Translations under genes and position numbers: made by a program
Part shown: in pieces, positions 25,437-38,206 of the stretch
Numbering within the stretch: position 1 is the stretch's first letter
Layout: each line of letters starts with the position of its first letter
Source: Vespula vulgaris
Taxonomy: Eukaryota > Arthropoda > Insecta > Hymenoptera > Vespidae
Length of the DNA stretch: 64,000 bases
Reading direction: 5' to 3'
Assembly (NCBI RefSeq): GCF_905475345.1
Contig: NC_066586.1
Location: forward strand, 11,923,900-11,987,899
Notes under the pieces: generated by a model
Database searches by the model: none
What the model was told of the DNA's origin: nothing
Seen by the model: the letters and a program-made list of their open reading frames with translations, nothing else

Positions 25437-26572
25437 TCTCTACACTTGCTCTCCGCGACATTGAGACTCGATATATCTTCGACCCCCGGGGGGACACAAC
25501 CTTCGTTACGAAATTATAAATCGTATATTATGTATATATCCGTTATATCCGTTATATGTTATGTACGTACATATATGTAACGTATATATGTATATATGCC
25601 TGCGGGTAGCGGCAGTGTGGCACAACCATGACTTAAAAGCGAGTAACTAATCTCATATTATCGTCTCGATGCGTCCAATAGAACGAGACATGACCTTTAA
25701 CCTAGGATTTCCCGCGTAAAACCCCCGGAAAATGAACCGTCGCCGAGAGCACGCTTCTCTTTTCTTTTTTCCCGCGATCTTTTTCTGTTGTTGTTGCTTT
25801 TTTTTTGTCTTTTTACTATTTTTTTTTTCTTTTTTTCATATATGCGTTTCCTATATGTTTGTATGCTATTTCCTTATTGTTATTTCGTTTTGTTTCGCTG
25901 TCGTACGAGAGCGTCCGCGAACCTGTGCCGGGTATCACGAAACGCGTGAGATCTGAGAAGAGACAACTCTTGTGTGACGAACTCGCTGATCGATTGTTAT
26001 TATTTTCATTTCTCTAGCCGTCGACCTTTCGACCTCCTTCGTCCTCGTTAGGCAGTCAATTAGAGAGGCAGTTTCGAGTCTGGCCTTTGATGAAATAATG
26101 AGCGAAAATCAATGCTAATAAATGAAAGAAAAGGGAAAAGAAAGAAAAAAATTAGAAGAAATCTAAATGAGAGAAGAAACAAAGAGATAAGGCCAACGAG
26201 AATATAGAAGTCATTCGAGATATGGTCAAGGACGGCCGAAGGAGGTGGTCCTCGTCGCGAGGACGATGCTCGTTGTCTCGTACGTACGTACGTACATCTG
26301 ATAAACGTGTGCACAACCCTTGTACAATTTAATTCATCGAATTCTGGAATCTACTCGCGACGATGTTATTTTGTGATTTTTTTTTCTTTTTTTGTTTTTT
26401 TTTTTTTAGTTTTTCCTTTTTTTTCTTTTTTAAATCGTTAAAATCGTTGCAAATTGGACCGACGACAGCACCGGGGGAAGAGTTAGCGTGCGCTTCGTTT
26501 CCGTTTCTCTCGAGTCTTCGGTCGCAGTCAACGAGAGAGTCGGAAGACCATGGATGATGATGGATTTACAGG

Positions 26573-26657
26573 TTACACTGCCACAGTATCGTAGGGTGTG
26601 AGGAGTCCCCCGTGACCGCCGTGGGGGCTGCCGGTTTGCCGGCCGGTGGCTTCGTTT
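26573..26657 (-). CDS. Dscam1: Dscam1 last coding exon, C-terminus and stop
   Basis: Acceptor tgttgcag, 1 nt plus 28 codons, TAA at 26573-26575. It completes Arg (AG|A) and encodes NEATGRQTG..., then [12 protein letters not shown]. The final Val-Ala-Val fits a class II PDZ-ligand pattern (inference), and Dscam tails with this ending are conserved in insects. The +1 frame stays open 7 nt further, but its protein has no Dscam character and the phase from the previous exon rules it out. Confidence 0.93.
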
Positions 26658-29600
26658 CTGCAACATCGATTACAATTTTGAGAAACGTTCTTCAATAAAA
26701 GCTATCCTCGTTCCTTTTTTTCTTTCTTTCTTTTTTATTTAAAAGAGCACTTCTTTCAACTCTGTTTTTGCATCCTCGTACAGATGCATACAACACTGCA
26801 GAAAGCGAAAGAATTATTGGAGCGATTATTAGAAAGGCTAATTTTGTCCGTTGCGTCCTAAAAAATAAATAATTATATAATAATTTAGCAGCATCTGTAC
26901 GCGAACCAAAGATTTTCATCCATGCACTAGAATTATAGCAACAACGATGGACAAGTATTAGTTACAGTATATTGCTTATGATTGTACGAACTTAATAATG
27001 TTAATTATTATTAGTGATATATGATAAATGATTAGCATGTTAGCACAGCAGGGTAATCTAGCGATGATGATAACAGCGTATATATGATAATAATAATATA
27101 GCATGAGTCGCAGTAGAGGCATTTTTTAAATTATTTCTATCGCTAATCGTCCTTGGATTAGTCAAAAAAGAAAACATTATTAATTAATTACGCCAAGAGC
27201 ATCGGCCACCAAAAACTGCATGCAAAATATTATGTTCGCATAGAGAAGTCTTTCGTCGACCTTGATAATCAAGCATTGTTTTGTAAGCGTCGGCTGGCCT
27301 GTTCTTTTTTTTCTTTTTTTTTTCTTTTTCTCTTAAAATTTTACTATCAAAGGTACAGCGTTTATAAACATGTTTTAACGAAATTGCATCTATCTTCATA
27401 GAAACACACTCTGTACTGTTCTACGATCAAGAAACTTACGGCTTCCTGCGTAAAGAGTCATGAAACAAGAAAAAGACAGAGATAAAAGACACAGCATTAA
27501 AATGTATTTGTAAAGCCTTGAGCTAATCTACCGTGCATTCGATTATTTTTCGTAACTATAATGTTGTAATATAATTGATAGAAAAGTGTTATCGTTCGAA
27601 TCATTAAAATGAAAAACTTCAAATCAAAGTCTGTCAAAGATGAATGATTGAAAGACGATTAATGATCTCTTATGTCATGACTAAATGATAAATGAATGAT
27701 GATGAGATGAATTGAATCGACGATATTCAATAGATATCTTAGAAACGTGAATTTTCAATCGAGATACAATATCAGAAACGGTAACTCTCGTGTCGTTTGA
27801 TCGCGAATCAAACACATTCGCTCTCTACTGACCTCTCTATGAGTTTACGCATCTCCTCGGTGGTCATGCCGTCCTTGCCGCGAGCATTCACTGAAATAGA
27901 AAAACACACGGCACGATTGACACAACGGTAAACTACTACGACAACACGTAGCATGCAAATTGTGGAAAGCTATACGATTAGAAACACAGAATTCGGAGCG
28001 ATTCTCGTCCATTCGTGTACGTTGCGATTCGCTCGACATGCGATATGTCCGCGTTGTACACCTAGTATCTAACGATGTCTAATGAAACGAGCATTTTGAG
28101 AGAACCAAGAATAAGTACGAGAAAACACAACTAGACGATCCGAACGCAAGTCAGACTTGCTGCCTTTATTTATTCGGATACGAAATCGAGCGTGTTTCTC
28201 CTGTTCATCCTCGGCCCTTCGTTCCTTGGATCGATCGGGATTCATTGTACTGACCGCCATAGTTGCGGTTGACAAGTTGATCACGGTCACATTCGGCTTC
28301 GCTAATCTCGTTGCTTTCCTTGCTGTCGTTGAAACTGGAGTTGTTCTGATCATGGTTCCTTGGTGGTGGTGGTGGTGGTTCAGGTGATCCAGAGACGGGT
28401 AAGTTACGAGCAGATCCAACGCTACGACGGCCAACCGATCCACGAGATCCATAATGATCGTAAGGAGCACCGTATTGTCCATATTGAGAGCCGTATTGAT
28501 CTTCTTCGGGAGCGCAGTTAGCAGGGTCATCATATTCGGGAGAGAAAACGTGGGTTCCGCTGCCACCTCCTTGGGATGGTACTCTAGAGTATCGACCGTT
28601 CTGACGAGGCTGTCGAAACGCAAAATGTATCAATTGTACCACTGTTAAGATAAATATTCTGTACGAGCTGTTTGGACAGACTCTGTACCATAGATTGAGA
28701 TCCAGAGCGACTGTGAGCAGAAGCGTTAGTCGGATGTCCAACTGGTGGTCCCATAGTTCCGGAATGTCCATTTCCTTGATGAGGGAAAGTCTGGAATTGC
28801 ATAGCCTTGCTCGGGTCCATTTCTTCACGGAATCCTAATAAGTGGAAAGTGGCGTACGGGCAGATCTCATCTTCCATGCCTGCAACAAGTATCGAGGGTA
28901 GACTCCGTTGCCATGAAGTTCGTATAGATACGTTTTTCTATTTGTTACTAAATTCTATGATTATTATTTCCTCGTTTGATAAATATATTAATGACACCGA
29001 TGATATATATACGTGCACCATTTTTCATGACAGTAGTTTCGCTTTAACGTTCCTACTTTCATATCCTTTCATATATCTTCTTATCCATGTATCACCGGAG
29101 TGAAATACTTCTTTCATCGAGAGAATGAAAAGTGAAAGATATTCGACTGAAGTGTGTTCGATGTGTAAGTTGTGTGCTGGGGCTGTAACGAGCGTAGCAT
29201 GCGAGAACGTGCAACATCGATAAAGAAGAAGAAGAAGAAGAAAAAGAATAAAAAGAAGTAAAAGAAAAAAAAAAAGAAACGTATGCCTGCGTTTGTGAGA
29301 ATTTATAATCACGAAGAGGACTTACGAAAACCGGCTGCAAGATCGAGTGGCTGTACCGGCTGTAGTTCGTGATTACCAGAATCGCGAAAGACGAAGGCTT
29401 GCGACGGGACACGAGGGAGAACGAGTCCTTCGTCCTAGAAAAACTACTGTTACCAACCTCTGTGAGAGAGACCCTCCGAACTGCCCATACGCGGTGGAGG
29501 TGGGCACCTTCTGCTTGGTGCACAATGATTTAATTCCTCATACATGTGCCTCCTTGGATCCCACGTTGAGTGGCTTCTCAACGAACCTGTCGTACCTATC

Positions 29601-32600
29601 GAACATATGCTACAACAATCGTACGACTCGCTGCCGCTTACCAAGCTGTGTATCGAGATCTAGCTTTTAAACGATCTTTCTTTTCTAAAAAAAACGGGAT
29701 AATAATACCAAGACCAGAGATATTTCGTTAACCACGTTCGATTCTTGGTACGCGCAGCGACGTTATAAGCGCATACGAAGGAAAAACATGTTTCGTCTTT
29801 GTAGCAGGGTATACATCTTTACACGTATATATATATAAAATATAGTATATGTACATACTTAGGTATGCAAAATATGTTTAAGCGTAGCCAACATAAATAG
29901 TAGCAGAATCTAAACGGTAATGATGTAATGCGTGTGTATTGTGTTTGCTTGCACGTTGGTTCTTAACAAAGAATATCCCTTTGAAATTCGTATTGTCGGC
30001 TGGCTGTGCGAAATTCTTGTGTTCCGTAAAAAGATATAGTCAAACTATCTCGTGCCGATGCGACAACATTCAAACAGTTATAATGAAGGAGAGTCATCTA
30101 AATATCAAACTTTTGTCAATTGTGGCTTACTTATCACTGTACCTCGCTTGATGCGATCGCAGGTGTTATAGTTGGAACCAGGAACAGGTGGAAGTTTGCG
30201 GTTCGGGGGTGCGATGTATCCTAATTCGTCTCGGAGGTCAGGCCTGCGTTTGTCGAGTGTAGCGCCACCAACACCGGTTTGTTGATATACTACGTCATCT
30301 GAAAGAAACAATAAACGTGTTTACTTGCATTAATAGCATGTTTTCTATCATGATATGTTAGTACATTGAAGTATTATTAGTACATTGAAGAATTATATTA
30401 TTGGCCAATGACTATGTACGATTGGTAAAGAATCACTGGGAGGATGATCACGATCAGAAATGAATGATCTAGATTGAGCGTCAAATAATATAGCATTTCA
30501 ATATTAAAATTTATATCAATTTTCTCATATTAAAATCATCGTCGCAGTGATACTCGATTATTCGATTTGCTTTCGTAATCTAATGAATAAAGTAATAAAA
30601 AAAAATTTGGTATACATTGTCCCTCGTAATATTTCTCGTCGGCTGAAGAGATACCTCGCAGCCGTGTTTGTTCCGGGCCTCGGGTTCGTCTAGACAATGC
30701 GACACAAATGACGACAATTCCTACGATAATGACGACGATCGTAGCTCCAACCGGTACTACAACGTTAACATCGAGCCAACTCGGTAACCATGGGAAATAA
30801 TGTCTGACGTCGGTATTCTTGTTATCATCGTTACGTACCGGCGGAGCAATCGTACCTGTACAAAACAAACAAAAAGAAAAAAGGCCATTATAATTACCTT
30901 TATCACTACCATGGCCTTTTCCTCTTAAAACGCAAATCACGATGACGGCAACGATTATAACAAGAACTGCGGCTACCACAGGTACGACCAAATTCAAATT
31001 AGCCATGAAAAATTTCACCGGATCTTCATCGTTGCCACCACCGATAACATCCGGTAACTCGCGGGCCGGTGCAATGGTGCCTGGAACAAAAAATACGGCG
31101 ACCGTTCAATCCAGCCACCATTAGCACCGGCTACGAGATGCTTTCAAACGCATCGAACGTAGTTACGGTATACCCACCTCCAGTTACAGTCAAAGTCGCA
31201 AATTCATACTCGGCTACCGCGAATCCGGCATTATTATGAGCCGTAACACGAAGATGATACCAGCTAGCAGGGTCCAAATCCAAAACTACGAAATTACCGC
31301 CTGGTTTAACATTGTTCGATACCTGATTCCATTCTTGCTGATGCCTAAAATAGGATTCGAACTTTGTTATCTCGAACTCGCCACTTAAACTCTTAATCCA
31401 ATTTGTCGTTTAGCTCTTACTTCTTCTTATGCTCAACGACAAAGTATAACATGGGGCAGCCACCGTCAGACCAAGCGCTCAAGTGAAGGGTGATGCTATT
31501 GGTAGATACTTCAATAAATCTTGCTGCTTCAGGAATGATGGGTTTAGATCCTTTGGTACGAGTGTTCAAAATATCTGATGGGTCGCCAGTGCCAATGCTA
31601 AAAATACGTTTATGTAGAATCGTATATGTTTTTATCATTAAATCAATATACATAAAACTTATTCTTACCCATTATAAGCCGTAACATAGATCTGATATCG
31701 AGAGCCGCACCATAAGTTTTCCAAAGTATATTTCTGTGCCGTAGAACTAATCTGAACAGTTTCCCAGTCGCCAAATTCAGGTTTGTAGTGAATCGTATAT
31801 CCATGAATAGGTGCATTGTCAGTTGGGTGAGGTCGTAATTTCATCGTAAGCGAATTAGTGGTAGTAGCAGTAAGAGTGACTTGTGGTGAATGTGGTGGAG
31901 CTAAAAACCCGATCATCAAATATTGATAAACGATCAAATTCGAAATTTTTTATAATTATCCATATCGACAATTACCATTAACGATGAGTTGATGAGTAAC
32001 GGTATCATGTCCAAAAGAGTTCTCAACATAGCATGAATATTCTCCAGCATCGGCACGGTCCACTTCTTTGATGAACAGAGATCCTTCAGGTAATTGTCTC
32101 AATCTGTCGCTGGGTTGAAGAACAGAGCCTCGTACTTTCCATGTTACTTCCGGTAGAGGTACGCCAACAGCAAGACAGGGTAGCTTTACATCTTCCTTAT
32201 AAGTCGCAGTGAATTTGTCGTCGAATGATGCAATCTTGGCCGGTACTATATGTATGTTATAAATAAAGAGAAAAAAAATAGATTATTAAGATATATACAT
32301 GATATATATCGTAAAATAAAAGAAAACTCAACTCTTACCTCGTACACTTGGTCCCAATGTCACAATCTTAGAAGCTTCTCCTTCACCAATGTTCGTGCTA
32401 GCAGTTACCCAGAATTCGTATCTACGTTGTTTGTCAAGTCCAGTAGCTTCATAAGTTAATTGATTTGGTGGTACTTTCTGACTAGTTGGTTCTTCTACAT
32501 TGTCAGCTTTAGTGTAAACAGTGTATTGCGATATTACTCCATTTGGTTGATTTGGTGGGCGCCAGGAAACAAGAATCGATTCAGGAGACATGACGAGTGC

Positions 32601-35118
32601 TTTTACGGCGATTGGTGCTTCAGGGGCTGAAGAAGAGGATAGATACGTCATCAGTAAATTGTATGAAATATTATTGATGCTTTCAAAATTAAAACTTACC
32701 ATCTTGTTCAGTTTGGCAGTGGATCGGTGCAGATTTAACGCCATCGCCACCAGAGGTAAAGGCCAAAACTTGCATGCTGTAGTTCGTGTATTTCTTCAAG
32801 CCGTGTAAAATGGTTTCGCTGGAGGAGGTGATCTTGGTATCCTTCGTATTCTCATCATACCAGGTATCAGATGGACCGTAAATGACCTAAGAATAAACAT
32901 TATAGATATGTATCATAATATATCGATATAACGATAGAAAATAACTTCGTAATCTAATCTTGATGTAAATTATTTTATTACCTTGTAACCAGTAATAACA
33001 CCATTTGCAGCACTAAGAGGGGGCGACATCCATGAAACTCTGATAGTTTGCGAAGTGAGAGTAGTGCAGGTCGTATCGTGGGGTGGTTGCTCGGGTACAC
33101 CTTCGGCCGTATGTTGTCTTCGTTCCTCGCTCATCGGTCCAGAACCAACTTTATTGAATGCTTGAACAACGACGCTGTATTGAGTATAGGTCTTAAGATT
33201 CATGATCTGCAAGTGATGTTCCTTTCCATCTTCCTTAGAGAATTCAACGGTTTCGAACATGTATGGTTTGTCTGAGGATGAAAGCCTGTAGCCGACATAA
33301 TAGCCAAGAATCTCGCCGTTCCAGTCTTCACGTGGGGGTGGTTTCCAGGTTACCTAAATATATTTAACTTCGTTAATAAACTATTTGCAATTATAGAATC
33401 ATGGGAAATTCAATTTTGAGATAGTTACCTTGAGAGTATGTTGATCAAGAGCATCGACTCGGACGGAAGTTGGTGGGCCACTTGGAGCTTCTTCGGCAGT
33501 GATGATAGTTACGGTGTCAGATGGGTCAGACGTTCCAATTTCGTTCTCAGCTACAATACGAAGATGATAAGTCGTGGCAGGTCTCAGATTGAACACACCA
33601 GCTACGTTTTGTTGAGAGCCAGGCACAAGTACTCTATCGATATCGGTTTCCCAGGAGCCCTTGCTGATTTTGTACTCGATAACATATCGTTTAATAGGAC
33701 TATTTCCGTCATATGGAGCTGCCCATGACAATTGAACCGAACGTCCAGACTTATCCAATACTTTAAGACCATAAGGAACTTCCGGTACCTCTGCAAGGAA
33801 ATCATATTGGTCAAAATTTCTTTACTATCGATTAAGATATACAATTTTGAAACTTTAAAAATCGTACCTTGAACAATCATGTTGATGCTAGTATCATCGC
33901 TGCCAAAAGCATTCGTTGCAACACAGGTAAACAAAGCCGAGTCACTCCTTTCAGTTCTCTTGATACTAAGGTCAGATAAAACGCCATTAGCCAAAATCTC
34001 TTCTCGGATGGTATAACGTGAATCGCTCTTCGGGTCGAGTCTCTTGTTGTTCATGTTCCATAAAATGCCAATTGGTTTCTCGCCTTGTGCTTCGCATTGT
34101 AATACAGCTGGTTCACCACGTCGTGCGGTTTGATTTCTGAGCTTGATCTCAAAGTGAGGAGGTGCTGTAATTATCAGTTGTCTTGAGATCAGCAAACAAT
34201 TTAGGTACAAATAGTAAAAAAGAAAAAGAAAGAGAGAAAAATTTTACCTTGAACAGAGATAAGAATGACAGCAGAAAGTCCAGCTCCAATACCATTAACA
34301 GCTTCGCAAAGATAATAGCCTTCATTGGTCTTCTGAATGTTATTGATCGAAAGGGTTCCATCTTCAACACTAATGTCAGGATTGCTGAGTTTCAAGTCAG
34401 TATAATCGCCAGGGGTATCGCCTATTTAATGAAATTCAAAATAAATAATTATTGCTGATCCGTAAAAGCGCAGAAAATTAAAACTTAAACTTAAAATACT
34501 CACCAGCAGCTCTCTTCCATGTGATCTGGGGTTTCGGGAAACCATCGGCTTTACATTCAACGCGTGCATCAGAGCCTTGTGCGAAAGCTTTATCAGTAGG
34601 TTCCAGAATCCAACGAGGTGGCACTGTGACAGAATAAATCGATTAACGTTGCGTTCTTTTCGCTTAATCTATTATAACAGTAAACCGGAAGCAAATCGTT
34701 CCATCGTCCTAGATCTTTCCTCAATTAAATTATCGAATATATGATATTTTCATGCAAGTATTTCGTTTAAATTAAATCCTACCTGCATAAAAGCAGGCGA
34801 ACAAAAAGATCCAGGACAGATCGGATCACGTTTATTACATGCAAACATCCATTCGCTTCCGCTACCGCAACGAGCAGATCAAACTATTAATAAAAGCATA
34901 CGGGACTTTGAGATGACTATGCGGGTATCTACTAGCATGAACCGAGAGTATGAAGATCGACGAAGAAAGGCTGCTGAAGGAGCTCACTGAGAGTGCATGC
35001 AAGAAGTTTTACAATGTATGTACTTAAGCACGGCTTGCATGCTGTACCGCATTAAGAAATCATGTTAAGACCATATTTCATGTTCCTACTCGGAGTAAAA
35101 AGGGCTACAAGAGAGAGA

Positions 35119-35199
<81 letters not shown>

Positions 35200-35685
35200 T
35201 GAGACTGAAAGAGTTAGAGAGAAAGGTAGAGATAGTTAGAGATAGATAAAGAAAAAGAAAGAGAGAAAAGCATGCATGTATCACTACAGACTACTTCCTT
35301 CTCATGCACGTACAAAATGAACGAGGCGAGACATGTGAGGTGAAGGCAAGGTAAGGCTGGTGTGGAAAGGTGCCTTAAGGAGTAAGGGTTGGAACGAATC
35401 TCGGAAACACTCCGAGGGGTGCTTGAATGGTCGGTCGGTCGTCTTTGGAGCTGGGACGCGTTGTGGCTCGCGAATGTGGGGGTGTACGACGAACTACTAA
35501 CTTGATCGACGTTCTGACGAAACGACGACAAAACAATACGAGAGAGTTAACAAAACCTATCAGAAACCTCGCGATATTCGTGTGCGCGATATTCGAGAGT
35601 GATGATATATATATGTCGAGGATGATGAAGATCAAAGAAGAGTACGGCGTGATGTATGATGTGTTCATCATGTTTGTGTATATGT

Positions 35686-35731
<46 letters not shown>

Positions 35732-35993
35732 AAGAGAGATATACAATACTTTTCACGATCTTTCTTGGCAAAATTAAAAAGCCAACGAAAGGATCGTCGA
35801 CAAATGTTGACGAGGAAGGCGCAAGAGAAAAAATGAAACGAGATTTAAGCGCGAAATTTAAACGAACGGCAGACACAAGGAGAGGCCGTTGTTAAGCTTG
35901 AGGAAGACGGAGGTTTCGGATCGATCTACCTGATCTTTAACGCTCGGCTTTAAGCTTGTGGACTCGAAATTGTAGCGTATAAGATAAAAACTA

Positions 35994-36061
<68 letters not shown>

Positions 36062-36220
36062 TAATAATAACAATAATAACAATAATAACAATAACAACAA
36101 TAATAATATAGACAAATGAAAGATATAGAGAGAAAGATAGATGGCGGAAAGAAAAATTACAAACCAAGTAACATAGGAATGAATAAAAAAATAAAAAAAA
36201 CATGAGCGAGAGATAGAGAA

Positions 36221-36279
<59 letters not shown>

Positions 36280-37353
36280 GAAGAGAGGGACAGTGCAGAC
36301 GAGAATGTCATCCCCGGTGACGAAAGCAACGCTCTGTACACAACAGGACAGCTTCAGCAACGACGAAGATGCATCAATAAAGCCTGCAGTCATAAAATGT
36401 CGCGGTAACCGACGCGATATTATTATTATCATTTGCTGTCATTCCGAGTGATCATCAATCATCATGTCGCTCATTATCAAAATCAATATACGCATATATA
36501 AGTATAATATAATATAATATATATATGTACGTATGTATATGTATATATCGTTATTTATATGGTCAATTAGCATTATTATCATTATCACGATTTCAATGCT
36601 CCCTTTAACTCTTGGGCCCTAACCGTGGACTCGTAACGTGGCTTCGTGCACCGCCCTTCCCGACGGATTACTAGCGACACACGCGTAATGTCCATCGTGG
36701 TCTGGGGTAACTGGCTCGATCAGAAGTATACTCGTTCGTGGTCCGAGTTTCCCGACGCTGTATCCCATGTATTGCGACAAGAGTTGACCCTCGTAGGTCC
36801 AGGTGATCTCGATTGGTGTGTCGCCGACCGGTACCATGCACGCTAGCTGAGCAGCCTGTCCGGCATAGATCGGTCGATCCCCAAAATCGAAAGGACTGAT
36901 CCGTGGTAAGACTGGAATATGTAACGGTAGTAGAGGCTCTAGGTAAACCGGCCACGACGACAGATTTTAACGCGATTTTAAGGACGATTCGACGTTTTTC
37001 CTCTCCTTTTTTATGTTTTCTTTTCTCTTTTTTTCTTTTATTTCTTTTCCTTTTTATTTATTTATTTGTTCGTTGCTTCTTTCTTCCAATTCAGCGATTC
37101 CATTTCTCCGTTTTCTGTCTCCGTTAGCTTCTCTCATTTTGTAATACGCTTGCTGCTCTCCGATATTGTTGAAACTAACTAACGAAGAAATTGCATAACG
37201 GAAAAAGTGAAAAAACGAGAGTCGGGATGTGTTGTTGTTCATTGGCCTCGCGACGATTTTAACTCGAGAAAAGAAAAGGATAAAGCTCCCGACTTGAAAA
37301 CTCAACCTACCAAACTCTGCATTAACGAGGAGGAGATATAATTGTGTAGAGAA

Positions 37354-37398
<45 letters not shown>

Positions 37399-38168
37399 AA
37401 GAGAGAAAGAGAGAGAATGAGAGAAAGAGAGAGAGAGAGTCATGGGGGAGTTGAGAATGGAGAATCGGGTAAACGTAAACTTTCCAGACATCTTCATGTG
37501 TATTTATGTACTACTACACGACAGACAGAGCAAGTAGTACAATTTCTTACGACGTACGATGCATTATTGTTAACGTTATTACAATATAAAGATATATATA
37601 TATACATATATATATTATCTTCATTAATATCGATTGCTACTCGAGCTACAACCCCACAGACAGAAAATATAATAGTAATCACGTTAGTTTCCCGTTCAAA
37701 CATCTTCGTTCGCATTCTTTTGCATAGCAAATTCGACAGATTTTCGACTAGCGCGTGATAGATACACGTAATAATATCAACGACGATCATGCTGGCCGCG
37801 TATTTCCTCTACGTTCGTTTCTGTTATTTCCTGTACCGTTCACTTTGAGATGTGCACTGTGCCTAGCACGACCGGCTGGATTATCGGCGACGCAAGCATA
37901 TTCTCCGGCATGTTCTCCCCTTACGGCCGGTATCGTCAAGGCCGATACTCTATCCCCCAACGCGGTGATACCCACTCCGTCTCCTACTTCTAAATGGCGT
38001 CCCTCGAACAACCACTTGAGCGAAATCGGCGTGTCCCCCTTCACGACCGCGCAATGGACGATTATCAGATCACCGGAGTTGGCCTCATCGAACGAGAACG
38101 GCTGCAGATGCGGGGAGACTGTCGAAAATAGGCAAAGAGAAAAAAGCAATAGAAAGGCCAAAGAAAAT

Positions 38169-38206
<38 letters not shown>

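Larger units (their letters stand above)
23058..26572 (-). other. Probable long 3' UTR of Dscam1
   Basis: The region runs from the Dscam1 stop codon to the furthest clear tandem AATAAA cluster. It holds no coding region. Contents are an (ATT)n run at 23370-23406, an ACG-rich repeat at 25353-25436, T-rich tracts at 25790-25850 and 26379-26435, and moderate-complexity sequence between them. The UTR extent is inferred from poly(A) signals only. A separate downstream noncoding transcript is not excluded. Confidence 0.45.
34624..36623 (-). other. 2-kb intron between exon 9 array and exon 10
   Basis: No further Ig7-like exon was found. 34,624-35,100 is non-repetitive. 35,110-35,260, 35,690-35,742 and 36,208-36,292 are GA tracts, and 35,995-36,107 is an (ATA)n tract. 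Inference: insect exon 9 arrays are known to use a docking sequence in this intron that pairs with selector sequences by each variant. The non-repetitive right part is the place to look. Confidence 0.45.

Noticed and set aside
26566..26657. Alternative C-terminus in another frame of the last exon
   Set aside because: The frame was attractive because it is open, but the AG|A codon split from the previous exon fixes the frame that ends PYDTVAV.
28205..28828. Single 207-codon minus ORF in the Dscam1 tail
   Set aside because: Its first third reads through an intron. Dscam1 similarity begins only at the acceptor (28,609) and ends at the donor (28,255), so it was split into the real exon.
35858..36341. 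Poly-Leu and poly-Ile ORFs
   Set aside because: Translations of the (ATA)n and GA microsatellites.
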